The notes below the pieces were generated by a model. The model was not told where the DNA came from. It searched no databases and saw only the letters and a list, made by a program, of their open reading frames with translations. DNA of 64,000 bases from Mesotaenium endlicherianum (Eukaryota > Streptophyta > Zygnematophyceae > Zygnematales > Mesotaeniaceae). The DNA lies in NCBI GenBank assembly GCA_009602735.1, contig WELA01001229.1:10853-74852 (forward strand), read 5' to 3'. The stretch's first letter is position 1. The number at the start of each line of letters is the position of its first letter. A program made the position numbers and the translations under genes. Positions 11,151 to 21,504 of the stretch are shown here, one piece after another.

Positions 11151-12759
11151 ATGGCCGGTGATCATTGAGATGAAAATTCTAATTTCAAGCTGTCTGCAAA
11201 GTGTTTTAGCGGACGAACCAGCGGAGTGGTCTTACTTTCGAAGAGTTTGATGAGATCTATTGGACAAAATTCTTTGAGAAGATTCAGAAGGATTCTTCTT
11301 ATACGCAGTCCGTCGCATTTACAGGCTTGGTTCAGTACTTGGACAAGGATGCCTTGCTGTTATATTGCAAACTCCGGAAGGATGAGGATCTCACCCAAGA
11401 ATGGACGTTTGGAGAACAGATAGGGCTAGGGATTTGAAAATCCAGAAAGAGGTTGCAAAAGCCCAAATGTCTGCTTTATCTTCAGGAAGACAGTGACAAT
11501 TGCACCTGTTGAGAGCATAGACCTAGCTGCACTAACACAAGAATTAACAGAGGCCATGAGGCAACTCACTGAGGGCCAGCGGAAGGCTGCCACTCAAGAT
11601 GATGATGCCGGCTATGTCGCAGGATTGCAAAAGGTGTGTGCAAAATTGCCTGAAAAGATTGCTAAAGCTCAGGAACGAGTAACACGCAGAGCTACACCTC
11701 TCAATGGTCAGCAGCAATAGCGCCACAACAGAGGCAAGCCATGCGCAAGCCTTGGCTAGCTGTCGTAAGGATATGGAGGCTAGGGATGACCAGCTAGACT
11801 CTAAGCACTGCCTGCGTCGTTTCTTCAAGTTGCTTGAAGCACGATTCCTAGAGGATCGCAGTTTTAAGGTGCATCGTTATGTGCATTTTGTTCGTCAGAA
11901 GAACGAGACAGTCATGGAGGTCAAATCCAGATTGTTAGACCTCGCCAAAAAGGCAAAAATATACGAGCCCAGAATAGTGGCTGACAAGTTTTTGTTGTGC
12001 TTGGGCAAGGAAACAGATCGTGAAGTCAGGCCACATCTGTCCCCAAAGCACGGGATTGACTGGGACATCGACGAGGCGGCTGAAATAGCACGTAATGTCA
12101 AAGAAGGTAAAGTGTGGTATAAGGAGGCTTCCAGGACGCTTATGGCTCCTGAGAGGAGAGAGGAATTCTCTTCGTCTAAGGCCAACAACTCTAATTTTCA
12201 ATTTAAGAAAAAGAGCGGGTCTTTCAATAAGTTTGCTAAGCACGCCAACACTGCTGAAACAGCAGAGAGTTGTTGCAATTGCGGGAAATCAGGACATCAG
12301 GAGAGAGATTGTCCGTACCCAGATGCTAAGCAACTATCTACTAGCAAGGCGCAGATATGCGCACATTGCAGTAAGAAGGGACACTCGGAAGATGAGTGTT
12401 GGTCTAAGAACCCAAATATAAAGCCGCCCTGGGCAAATGCTGCCATGAAAGAGGCCGACAAAGAGAAAAAGAAAGAAAAGGGTGGCTCTGGTAATTGCAA
12501 GGGTAACCAGAAGTATGAAGCTATGAGTGCAAAAATCGCTGAGTTGAAAGCGCAGTTTGCGAAACTAAATGCGCCCAATGTCTACTATGATGCAGATATT
12601 GCAAAAAAGACCGTCTGCAAAGGCGAGAAGCGGATGCCCAAAAAGGCTGTGGATGCAACGGCTGCCGAGCAAGCAGATCACAACCGTCTGGTGCCAAGGA
12701 ATGTTGGGAAGCTTCCTCAGACTTTTTGGATCACTCTGGATGAAAACGAGATCTCGTAG
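11151..12759 (+). pseudogene. Element 1 gag, nucleocapsid type
   Basis: The structural protein that packages element RNA. The clearest part is the frame 11704-12759, with a capsid-like helical region and two zinc knuckles of the C-x2-C-x4-H-x4-C type (CCNCGKSGHQERDC and CAHCSKKGHSEDEC) followed by a Lys-rich tail. The upstream portion lies in other frames: ATG 11151 meets a TGA after five codons, 11230-11438 reads LTFEEFDEIYWTKFFEKIQK, and 11493-11720 holds a helical stretch. So the N-terminal half is broken by at least two frame changes. The TAG at 12757-12759 separates gag from protease in the same frame (TCG TAG CTA). That could be a readthrough stop or just another nonsense mutation. Confidence 0.7.
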
Positions 12760-13440
12760 CTACGACAAACCAGGCCCGGGTCGCGCAAGACATTTAGTTT
12801 TTTGCTGGAGAAGCTGAAGGCCCTGGTGGAACACCGGATCCAGCATGCTCCTTTGCTTTCTCTCGCCGATTTGCATATCACTTACCCATTCATGGTTGAA
12901 GAGGGCGGACATCAGCTGGATACAGCTCAGGAAGGTGCAAATAGCGCCTCATTGCCCACCAATTTTAGCACCGTGAGAGTGCAAAATAAGGATGGTGCAT
13001 TGATCTTCAACAACTGGGCAGCTCCCAACATTCTGTTGGATACAGGCGCACAGCCAGTCATTTTGGGAAAACGAGCTGTGAAAGCTCTAGGATTGACGGC
13101 AAGGGACTTGAAAGAGAGTCCTTTTCAGCTGAGAACTGCCTCAGGACAAGTCTCAAAGTCTTGTGAGATTACCCGCAAGCCTGTGAAAATCACAGTAAAT
13201 CCAGGGAAACCTGAAGAAGCGTCACTACTCATGGAGTGCACAGTGACGGAAGCTGAGAACTATAATGTTCTCTTGGGAACAGAAGCACAGATTCCCTTGG
13301 GTATGGTCATTGATCTGCAGAAACAGAGGGTGACTTACCAGTCAACAGATAGGCAGCCGGCAGGAGAAATACCTGTGAAGATGGTTTGCATAGGAGAAGC
13401 AAACTACGGATTGCTAGACTGCTACATTAATGACAGGTAA
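12760..13440 (+). pseudogene. Element 1 aspartic protease
   Basis: Retropepsin-like domain that would cut the gag-pol polyprotein. The active-site motif is ILLDTGAQPVILG, followed by a typical second half with YNVLLGTEAQIPLG. It is in the same frame as gag 3' of the gag TAG. The next domain (methyltransferase) is in a different frame, overlapping by a few bases at 13430-13440, so either one indel or a frameshift lies at the junction. Confidence 0.75.
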
Positions 13441-14662
13441 CCTAGAAGCCAGCGACAACCTCATGAAGCAAGAAGAGGAAGGCTATACAAGCATCAACAT
13501 GCCAACACCCTTGGTATGGCAACCCCGGATCATGAAGCAGCTGGAAACTGTGAGTAATAGGGACCACGGCCCGCAAGAGTTGCTGCCAGTACCCTACCCA
13601 GTTACCTCCACTGCAAATTTGATGCCTGGAGTGGAGCGGCTGCTGCAAGGCATTGTCAAGATGGAAGATCCTTTCCGCAAAAGGGGAGTGGTGGTGTTGG
13701 AATTATTTGCCGGACTTGGCTCTGGGACCATAGCATTGATCCAGCAAGGAATAGAGGTGGCCAAAGTCCTGTATGTGGACAACGATGACCACGCTTTTCT
13801 AGCATTCCAAGAAGTCATGAATCAGATGCGACAAATGCATCATTTTAAAGGGTTGGCGCCCGCATATAGCGATGTCGAGCGCATCGCCGGAGGCAACATT
13901 ATGAACGTGAAGCCTGCATACCTGTATGGCTACAAGATTGATTGGATCTTTGCTGGATTCCCTTGTCAACCATTTTCTCAAGCTGGAAACAGGAGGGAAT
14001 TCAGTGATCCACGAGCACAACACTGGGGATGGATGGTGAAAATCAGCATGCTGCGGGAACGTAAGCACTATTACCCACCTGTGTTTGTGATTAAGAACGT
14101 ACATCCAGGAATGGATTACAAGCAGATGAAGCCGGGAGAACTATGGCTGATTTTTGACTCCACTTTGGGCCATCGTGTGCTAATCAACGACGCCAAGCAC
14201 GGAGGATTATCCCATAGGGCCAGGATATTTTGAACCAATGGCATGTTTATTGAGGTTCTGAGAGAAATGGAGGACATTACACGGCGATCACCAACGGCAT
14301 TGACAGTGAAAAAGGCACTGGCGGTGCCTACCAAACCAGTGACCAGGAGGGATTCCTATCCACAGTGTGTCATCAACGAACCAGGCCAGCCAAGAGTGGT
14401 ACTGCCAACCTTTACAGCATATCCAGGATCTCGAGCCTTCATAGGAGGTGGACTAGGAATGGTCAAAAACATACATGAAAGAGACGCCGTGTGGAGAGAG
14501 CCTACCGCGGTGGAAATGGGCAAATGCCTTGGAATACCCGACACCATAGCTCGGCATATAGCCGGTGCTGTAGGGTCGGATGAAGCTGCAAAGATTTTTG
14601 CCATCATGATCGGGCAGCACTCGATGACTTGGTTGGTGGAAACAATCATGACATGGCAATAG
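13430..14662 (+). pseudogene. Element 1 cytosine-5 DNA methyltransferase domain
   Basis: A methyltransferase between protease and reverse transcriptase. Visible motifs: motif I VVVLELFAGLGSG (FAGLG near 13704), motif II VLYVDNDDHA, motif IV FAGFPCQPFSQAG with the catalytic Cys (PCQ at 13961-13969), motif VI FVIKNVHPG, motif VIII GLSHRARIF, and an end block REPTAVEMGKCLGIPD then IGQHSM. The overall pattern looks closer to DNMT3/DRM-like enzymes than to DNMT1, but that is a weak judgement. Two defects kill this copy: the motif VI glutamate is lysine (AAG at 14093-14095), and a TGA at 14231-14233 stands where tryptophan is usual. The frame itself continues unbroken. In related elements such a domain is proposed to methylate element DNA de novo. 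Confidence 0.85.
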
Positions 14663-16810
14663 TTGACCTTCACTGACAAGCCTATGCCGAGACCAAGACC
14701 AGTGACAATTGGGTTCAATGTGGTGCCAACATCTGATTAGAGGGCTATCAGAACGGCACATCAGCAACAAGAAGAATACTGGATGCAAAGAGACGCAGCA
14801 GAAGCCGCTGTAGACAAAGCATTCAAGAGAAATAGGGTGGCAGAACTGATGAGATGTCAGGATCTGTTGGACCGGATTGATAACCGGACCAACGAATTAC
14901 AAGCACCTCTAGAAAGGGAGGATACACCCATGAGGGATCAGGCGCCTGAGCAGGCAGCGCCGCTACCACGAGTAGAAGACGATACGCATGGCACTCCGTC
15001 ATCTGCAAGAAACGCCACTCACAGCCAGATTTTTGGGAGCTCACATCCCGGAGCCACGACATCAAGACGTGAAGAGACTCCAGAAGAGGCTAGGTTAGGG
15101 TATGATACCCACCTCAGCCCAAGAGCAGCTGGGCGCGGAGACTATAGGCAGGAAAGCTCAAGTAGCTGGGAAGCTAACCAAAAGTGTCTATCGTCTTCAC
15201 CAGAGCAAGCGTCGTTACAAGACATGTTAGAAGAATCTGAAAAGAAGACTCTTGAGCCTACGGCCGAAAATACTGGATACTGCTTAAACCAAGTACTAAT
15301 GCAAGAACGCCAGTGCAATCTTGGTGAATGGGCTGAAGAGAGTAGCCACAACTCAAGAGATTTTGGAGGGTCAGCAAAGACCATATGTCTCGAAGTGATA
15401 TTTGAAGAACGCCAGGAGGAGTTGGACAAGAAATTGCCTACAACACCTGTCTTGATGAGCCCAGAGCCGCAGGCTAAGGGGTAACAGCAGGGTTCAGCCA
15501 GTCAAACAGCTGAATCCATTGCAAGGCAAATCGTGGAGCAGCTGCTGGACGTAGACGCTTGACAACACAAGGAAAGGGAAGTGGCTAAGGCGGCAAGTGC
15601 TCTGCAATCAGCCATCGTCAACCTGGCGAAGGTCAACACAGATAATGAAGGAGAACCGCCACCACCCGGAGAGGAGAAATCAGTTGAAGATGAGGCCGAG
15701 ATGCCAGACCTTCCAGGGTTCGACCTGCCGTCAGTCACCAATGAAGAGGAGATTTGGGAAGAAATTCCACGTTTTTCTACCCCAGAGCTGGACCTGTTGG
15801 AGCTACAAGAGCTCAGAACGGATGATTGGGTGGACGACCACTTGATGATGGAAGGACCTAGCTCGGCCGATCTTTACAACGATCTAAGGTCGCCCACATC
15901 CAGCACTCCAACCACCAGTTTTCCAGCACCAGAAGCTACCCCACATCAGCTACAACAGCCGCAAGAAGTGGCTGCCTGCATTGCTAAGGTGGAACCAACA
16001 CAAGAAAATCCTCTCGGTCGCGCAAGCAGACCAAGAAAGGTGGCCCGAGAAGGGAAAGCACCTTTCAGGCGGATGCTGATGCGTTATCTCAAGTACAGGG
16101 GAACAGCTCAGAGAGAGGGGGTTCCAAAAGGAACCACGACTCCTCCTCCGCAACCTATCCTGGAGATTTTGCAGATAGAGGGAGAGGATGGCTTAATTCG
16201 CAAAGCCATGGCATTGGGAATTCACATTCCTATGGTGCGCCCCTCATCCACTGGAAAGTGGGAGAAGGACAGTTCAGCTCCTAGGACACCTGCAGTGTTT
16301 GAAAGGGAACTAGTAGAGCTAAGAAGCACCATAAGCCGCTTGACAGCAGAGAATGCTATAAACGCACAACTAGCCGCGGCTCAAAGATCGCAGACTGTGA
16401 CACAAGCATGGAGGGTTACGCCACCAGCCATGGTGGAGTTTGGCACAACCGTTGCGCGCATAGCTACCATTGAGCGCGAGTGGGGTTGGACAATTGGCCC
16501 CAGAGCAGATCCAGCAGGGTGGCCTTTGCCAAACCCACCACGTGAAGAAGGAGGAACAGGGACCAGCTGGACTGCAGCCGATGAAGAAAGATTCTTGAGG
16601 CAGCCCATCCGGAGGCGTCTGACCTACTCCACGCAACAAGAGAGGCGACGATCTATCGGAAAAGGTAAAAGGCCTAAGAAGCAGGCCACCGAGCCTAAGA
16701 CAGAGGAGGAGCAAGCTGCAAAGCCTGCCACTCCACCGCCTAACAATCAGGCAGAAAAGCCTGAAGGCCAGGATGAGGGCGAAAAGCCCCCACCTGGACC
16801 CAAAGAGTAG
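14663..16810 (+). pseudogene. Element 1 unknown region between methyltransferase and RT
   Basis: About 700 codons in the same frame as the methyltransferase, with stops at 14738, 15482, 15560 and 16808. Composition is low-complexity and charged: Pro/Glu-rich stretches (GEPPPPGEEKSVEDEAEMPD), acidic helices with LDLLELQELRTDDWVDDH near 15800, a basic patch RASRPRKVAREGKAPFRRM near 16030, a short coiled coil ERELVELRSTISRLTAEN near 16310, and a Lys/Pro/Glu tail. I recognise no domain. It might link the epigenetic and polymerase modules or contact chromatin, but nothing in the sequence proves a function. Confidence 0.55.
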
Positions 16811-18492
16811 CAACTACTGGATGCCTGTGTTGGGGAAAAGCAACCAGCAACTGAGGTTTTCATCATTGGAAGCATGGTCTCAGCCCAACGGAGAGCACAA
16901 GTAGGGAGGCTGCCGAAGAAGCACCGCAAGGTGTTTGCTTTTACGAAGGAGGAGATTGGTAGAACCACTGCCAGTATGTGTGAGATCACACTAACTACTA
17001 ATGAACCAGTCAGACTTGGGCCGCATAAGCTCAGTCAGACCGAATGGGACTGTGTGGAGGAAACTTGCTAGGAGCTGCACAAGCTCAGCATGATTGAGAA
17101 ATCTACCTTAATACATGGAGCTCCCACGGTAGTAGTTGCCAAGAAGGACGAGGATGGCAATTATACAACCACTCGTATGTGTGGAGACTACAGACAACTG
17201 AATCTTCACACGAAATCAGACAGCTATGTGATGCCTACACCAAAGCGGATCTTTGCGATTGCTACCACCGGGAAGGCGTTCAACATCATTAATCTACGCC
17301 AAGGCTTCAACCAGATCCCTGTGAAAACAGAAGATTGAGGTAAGACCGCTTTCTGGGCCCAAAGGGAACTTTGGCCATGGACGGTAATGCCGTTTGGGCT
17401 GAAAAATGCCCCAGCCATCTTTCAGAGGACTATGGATAAAGTGCTGGAGGGGCTGGATTTTGCAAAACCATTGATGACGTAGTGGTGTTCAGCAAGTCCA
17501 TAGAGGAGCACCTCGAGCACTTGGAGCAAGTGTTCCAGCGCCTGGAGAAATTCCAGATGACGCTGCACCCTGGAAAGTGCAGATTCTTTGAGGCACATGT
17601 GCCTTACTTAGGACATGGGAACAATGCTATGTCCCCTCGGACTGTAAAGATTGAAGCCATTTACAAGATACCTGCACTAGCGAATGTGTCTAAGCTGAAA
17701 CCTCTGTTAGGGCTAAGCGGATACTATCGTAAATTTGTGAAGGATTATAGCAAAAATGCTAGACCCTTGACAGAACTCCTGAAAAAGGACGTACCTTTTG
17801 TGTGGACGGAAGCCAAGGAAAAGGCCATGAACGAGCTCAAGGAGCGGCTGGTAACGGCCCCAGTCTCGCGAACACCTGACTACTCCAAGCCGTTCAATCT
17901 ACACACCGACTGGAGTCGTGTGGGAGTTGGCGCAGTACTCACTCAGGCCGAAAGTCCTAGAGAGGAGTACGTCATTGCCTATGCCTCGCGCTCTAACAAC
18001 CGAGCGGAGAGCAACTACTCATCCTACGAAGGAGAGCTACTGGCTGTGGTTTGGGCTGTTGCACATGTCAGAGAGTATCTATGGGAAAGACCCTTCACGC
18101 TGATCAAAGATCACTCGCCATTACTCTGGCTGATGAAGAATGGAGACCTCACTGGTAAACTGGCTCATTAGGCTCTCAAGCTCCAGGAGTACCAGATGAC
18201 ACTAATACACCGAGCAGGTATACTCAACAACGACGCCGATGGACTTAGCAGGAACCCGGACCCATCCGCAGACGACCAAACAGGAGCTCGAGAAGACGAA
18301 TATCCGAGCAGCCCAGGAGAATTGGCAGCCTGCCGGGCCGAAATGGCTAGAATGGTAGCATCAGGAGAAGCTGAGCTTCTACCTCTGTTCAGTCCAGAGA
18401 TCTGGAAAGATCAAACCACTATGCATTGGCTGAAGACGGGAGTCTATATAGAAGGATTATCGGTGAAAGAAAAGGACCAGGTGGGCTATTGA
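16811..18492 (+). pseudogene. Element 1 reverse transcriptase and RNase H
   Basis: RT copies element RNA to DNA and RNase H removes the RNA. Seen: GAPTVVVAKKDEDG, MCGDYRQLN, FNIINLRQGFNQIPV, TVMPFGLKNAPAIFQ and the catalytic IDDVVVFSK, then RNase H-like NLHTDWSRVGVGAVLTQ and YEGELLAVVWAVAH. In-frame stops: TAG 17069, TGA 17336, TAG near 18169 and TGA near 18490. One frameshift at about 17460 lies just before the IDD catalytic box, where the usual Tyr or Phe is lost. Upstream of that point the frame is the same as the methyltransferase frame for about 4 kb. Confidence 0.8.
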
Positions 18493-18558
18493 GCTAAAAG
18501 GTTTTGTTGGAAACGCAATAACCTCTTCAAGATTGAACAAACTGGTCAGGAGAAGTTA

Positions 18559-19208
18559 GTGCCAGAACCCACCAAAAGACGAGCTATGGTGCAGGAAATG
18601 CATGAGAATACTAGACACTATGGTGTCAAGAAGACATACAGTCTTCTGGAGCTGTCTTACTGGTGGAGGGGCATGAAGCAGCAGTGTGAGGATGTGATCA
18701 AGGCCTGTACAAGCTGCGATCGCGTCAAGGCTGGTTTTAAGCGGCAACACCCACACCTGCAACCTCTGCCAATCATGGGCCTAGAATACCGGTGGAGCTG
18801 CGATCTCGTAGGTGAGTTATCGCTGTCCAACCGAGGTAACAAGTACATTATGGTCATGATTGAGCATTTTCCTAAGTGGATAGAGGTTGTGCCTCTAACT
18901 GCTAAGGAAAGCTTGGCGACCAAGGAAGCGCTCCTCAATGGTGTGATTGTACGCCATGGAGCCCCAGTAAAAGTGCTGACAGACCAAGGGTCTGAGTTCC
19001 AAGGATCTTTTCAGAAACTCCTGGACAAGTGTTTCATTGACCATCGCACTACGTCTAGAAACCACCCACAAGCAGATGGTCTGGCAGAACGGATGGTGCA
19101 AACCATCAAGTCTGCTTTGCGCAAATTTTGCCTTGAGCATGATAAGCGTGATTGGGATCAGGCCCTGCCATGGCTGGTTATGGGTTACAAATTTAACAAG
19201 CAAGCTGC
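18559..19208 (+). pseudogene. Element 1 integrase, 5' part
   Basis: The integrase inserts the DNA copy into the genome. The HHCC zinc finger is visible (HENTRHYG, then ACTSCDRVK), and the core has the three acidic residues in CDLVGEL, TDQGSEF and LAERM. The frame is broken at 19208 by the insertion of Element 2 and resumes in phase at 28169, after the duplicated GCTGC. The continuation is listed separately. Confidence 0.85.
19204..19208. repeat. Target site duplication of Element 2 (GCTGC), left
   Basis: GCTGC directly precedes the Element 2 LTR (TGTAATG) and recurs at 28164-28168 directly after the other LTR (TTTCA). A 5-bp duplication is the gypsy norm. Confidence 0.95.
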
Positions 19209-19927
19209 TGTAATGAATCAGTATAATAGTAGATATAATGTTCATTTAAATATAATAGTTAATTAAGTTCAGCCTACTGAACTTTATGTAGTATTGAGTC
19301 TGCTGGACTTTATATAATTATCAGTTTAAGGACTCAGTTGGAAGCAGCAGGCTGAAGCCAACTTAAGTCAACTTGCTGACACATTCTTTGACAGCCAACT
19401 GACTTCCATACTCGGTAGCAGCGAACTGCCTAGATATGCATCTTAGTGTGGTGTGCTAGATGAATGGCCAGATGACATCCCATTGATGGATGGCGATTCG
19501 GGATGATAGGAGATGGGGGTGGATTTGGTTAACCGAGGTCCTACCAACGTGGTTAACTCCCAGGTAGGCGGTGCCATCGCACTGGCCGTTGAACAGTAAA
19601 CTCATTCCATGTACATATACTAGGCATTGCTCTCGAGTTCGGCATTCGGAAACGAGGCCAACTCTTTGGTACAGCTTATTGAGAGAGATCTGAATCCAAG
19701 GCGAGAAGCCATTGATACGCACTGTCTTCCAATCTTGCTTATGTATGAGTTTACTGATTGCATTATTGATGCTAGTTTACTTGCATTTGACTTACGAGTA
19801 TTATTCACTGCTAGTGTGCTGTCCTTTGTTGTCGAATCAATTAACGGAAAACACCATAAAGATTACTTACTGATATAAAGATGTTTATTAACTATTAATC
19901 GCCTATTTGGTAAGTCAATTCATTTCA
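19209..19927 (+). repeat. Element 2 5' LTR
   Basis: Starts TGTAATGAATCAG and ends CATTTCA. A TATA-like TATATAA is at 19311-19317. ORFs inside this LTR recur in every LTR copy and are shadows. Confidence 0.9.
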
Positions 19928-19928
19928 G

Positions 19929-19940
19929 TGGTATCGGAGC
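19929..19940 (+). promoter_or_regulatory. Element 2 primer binding site
   Basis: TGGTATCGGAGC one base after the LTR end. It resembles the initiator-Met tRNA type site (TGGTATCAGAGC) common in plant retrotransposons. Element 4 and Element 3 have the same sequence. Confidence 0.85.
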
Positions 19941-20000
19941 GGTTATCACAGTCTTCTTTGTATGGTAAGGACAAGGTCTCAACTTAGCAACTCCTGAGAC

Positions 20001-21449
20001 ATGGAGAACCAGGATAACGAGAATGTCAAAAATCAGGCGGAAAGCCATGTAGCGGGAACCCGTACCTATTCTGAAGCAGTGGCAGATACTGCAGCTCGAG
20101 AGGCTGCAGATGAGGCAGCTGCTATTGCCGCAGTCGCAACACAGCAAGCTGAGGAGGAGAGAGCCAGATTAGAAGCTGAACAATTAGCAAAAGCTGCTGA
20201 AAATACAGAAAGGAGGGAAGGACAGCCAACTGACGAGCGCACTGTCGAAGAACTTATGGCATCAAGGGCCAATGTTCTGAACCCACCTCTTGCTGTACAA
20301 CTCAATGTACCCCTAGGTCGAATTTGTGACCGGCTGAACGCGGCAGGAATTGCAGTTGCAAGAGCGAGAGGGACTGTTGAGGACACTACTCTGTGAGTAG
20401 ATGCCACTGCTGCTGCTGCATTTGCTAAAATCCCACCTCAGTGTAGACTTGGGAGCATTGTTCGTTCAAATGCGGTCGCAAAAGGCGACCATGTATCAGT
20501 CTCAACAGGAGGACAAAAGAATCATAATGTCTCTACTTCGGGACAGAGACCAATTGGGTTCTCAAACCACTGGTGGTGGTGGCAGAGGGCCTAGTAAGCC
20601 CAAGCCGAAACCTCCCAAGAACTATGATCCTGAGGGACACAAAAAATATTACCTGATCAAGTTTCTCGCGGATGTTGAGCAGTGGCTGGAGAACTACCCA
20701 GAATTGCAAGATTACGAGAAGATCAAACACACTGGTGCGCTACTGAAAGGCAGTGCCGCAGACTGGTGGCTATACTGGAAAGGAGGGCGTAAGCTCAGCA
20801 ACTCGGTGACCCTTCGTGGGTAGAGTTTGTCAAGAAGTTGCATGAGAAGTTTGACGTCATCAACTAGCAAGAGAAAGCTATCTATGTGATGATCTCCTTG
20901 ACACTGAAGGAGACCACTTCAGTTGCTAAGTTTGCTCAAAAGTTCCAGGAGAACATAATGAAACAGCCAGACTTGCTAGAACGGTATAGGCTAGCATACT
21001 TCGGGTATGGCTTGAAATCCGAAGTCTCTGGTCATTTTGCTGAGGAGAAGTATGAGAAATTGGCTGACTTGATCCAGGATGCTGATGCCTGGGATCAGCA
21101 GCAGTTCAATCACAAGCGCCAGAGTAATGCTTTGGTGTCTAAGATTGTCAAAAAGCCCCACGGTTCCTTCAATGCAATTAAAGGAGACCAGGCTGAGGAT
21201 GATCAGGGTGATGAATATGGGTATGAGTACAATGCTATGCAGTCTAGAGGGAGAGGTGGTTTCTCTCGAGGCAGCTATGGAAGAGGTGGTGGTAGGACTA
21301 AGCCGAGACCAGCCTCAACAAAATCGATTTGCTTCCATTGCCAGCAGCCAGATCACTTCAGAGAGCAGTGTCCAGACAAGCACCTTCCAAAGTTCGAGAA
21401 AAAAGACCAGCCTTTAAAAGACAGCAACAGTCAGTTTCCAATCGACTGA
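20001..21449 (+). pseudogene. Element 2 gag
   Basis: Starts at ATG 20001 with an Ala/Glu-rich helix, then the capsid domain (KYYLIKFLADVEQWLENYP, LLKGSAADWWLYWKG) and one knuckle CFHCQQPDHFREQC after an Arg/Gly-rich segment (SRGRGGFSRGSYGRGGG). Element 4 carries the intact 484-codon equivalent. Compared with that copy there are frame changes near 20396 and 20820 and a TAG near 20866. The slippery site found in Element 4 is altered here (GAG AAA AAA GAC), but the following hairpin is kept as a 9-bp stem. Confidence 0.85.
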
Positions 21450-21504
21450 CTGTGAGGATGCTAGAGATAATAAGTCGTCACTAGCTGCCCTCGTAGCAAA
21501 TATA

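Noticed and set aside
19456-20147. ORFs in the Element 2 LTR repeated near 27.7-28.1 kb and 53.2-53.6 kb
   Set aside because: They recur because the LTR recurs. They sit on both strands and show no protein-like conservation.
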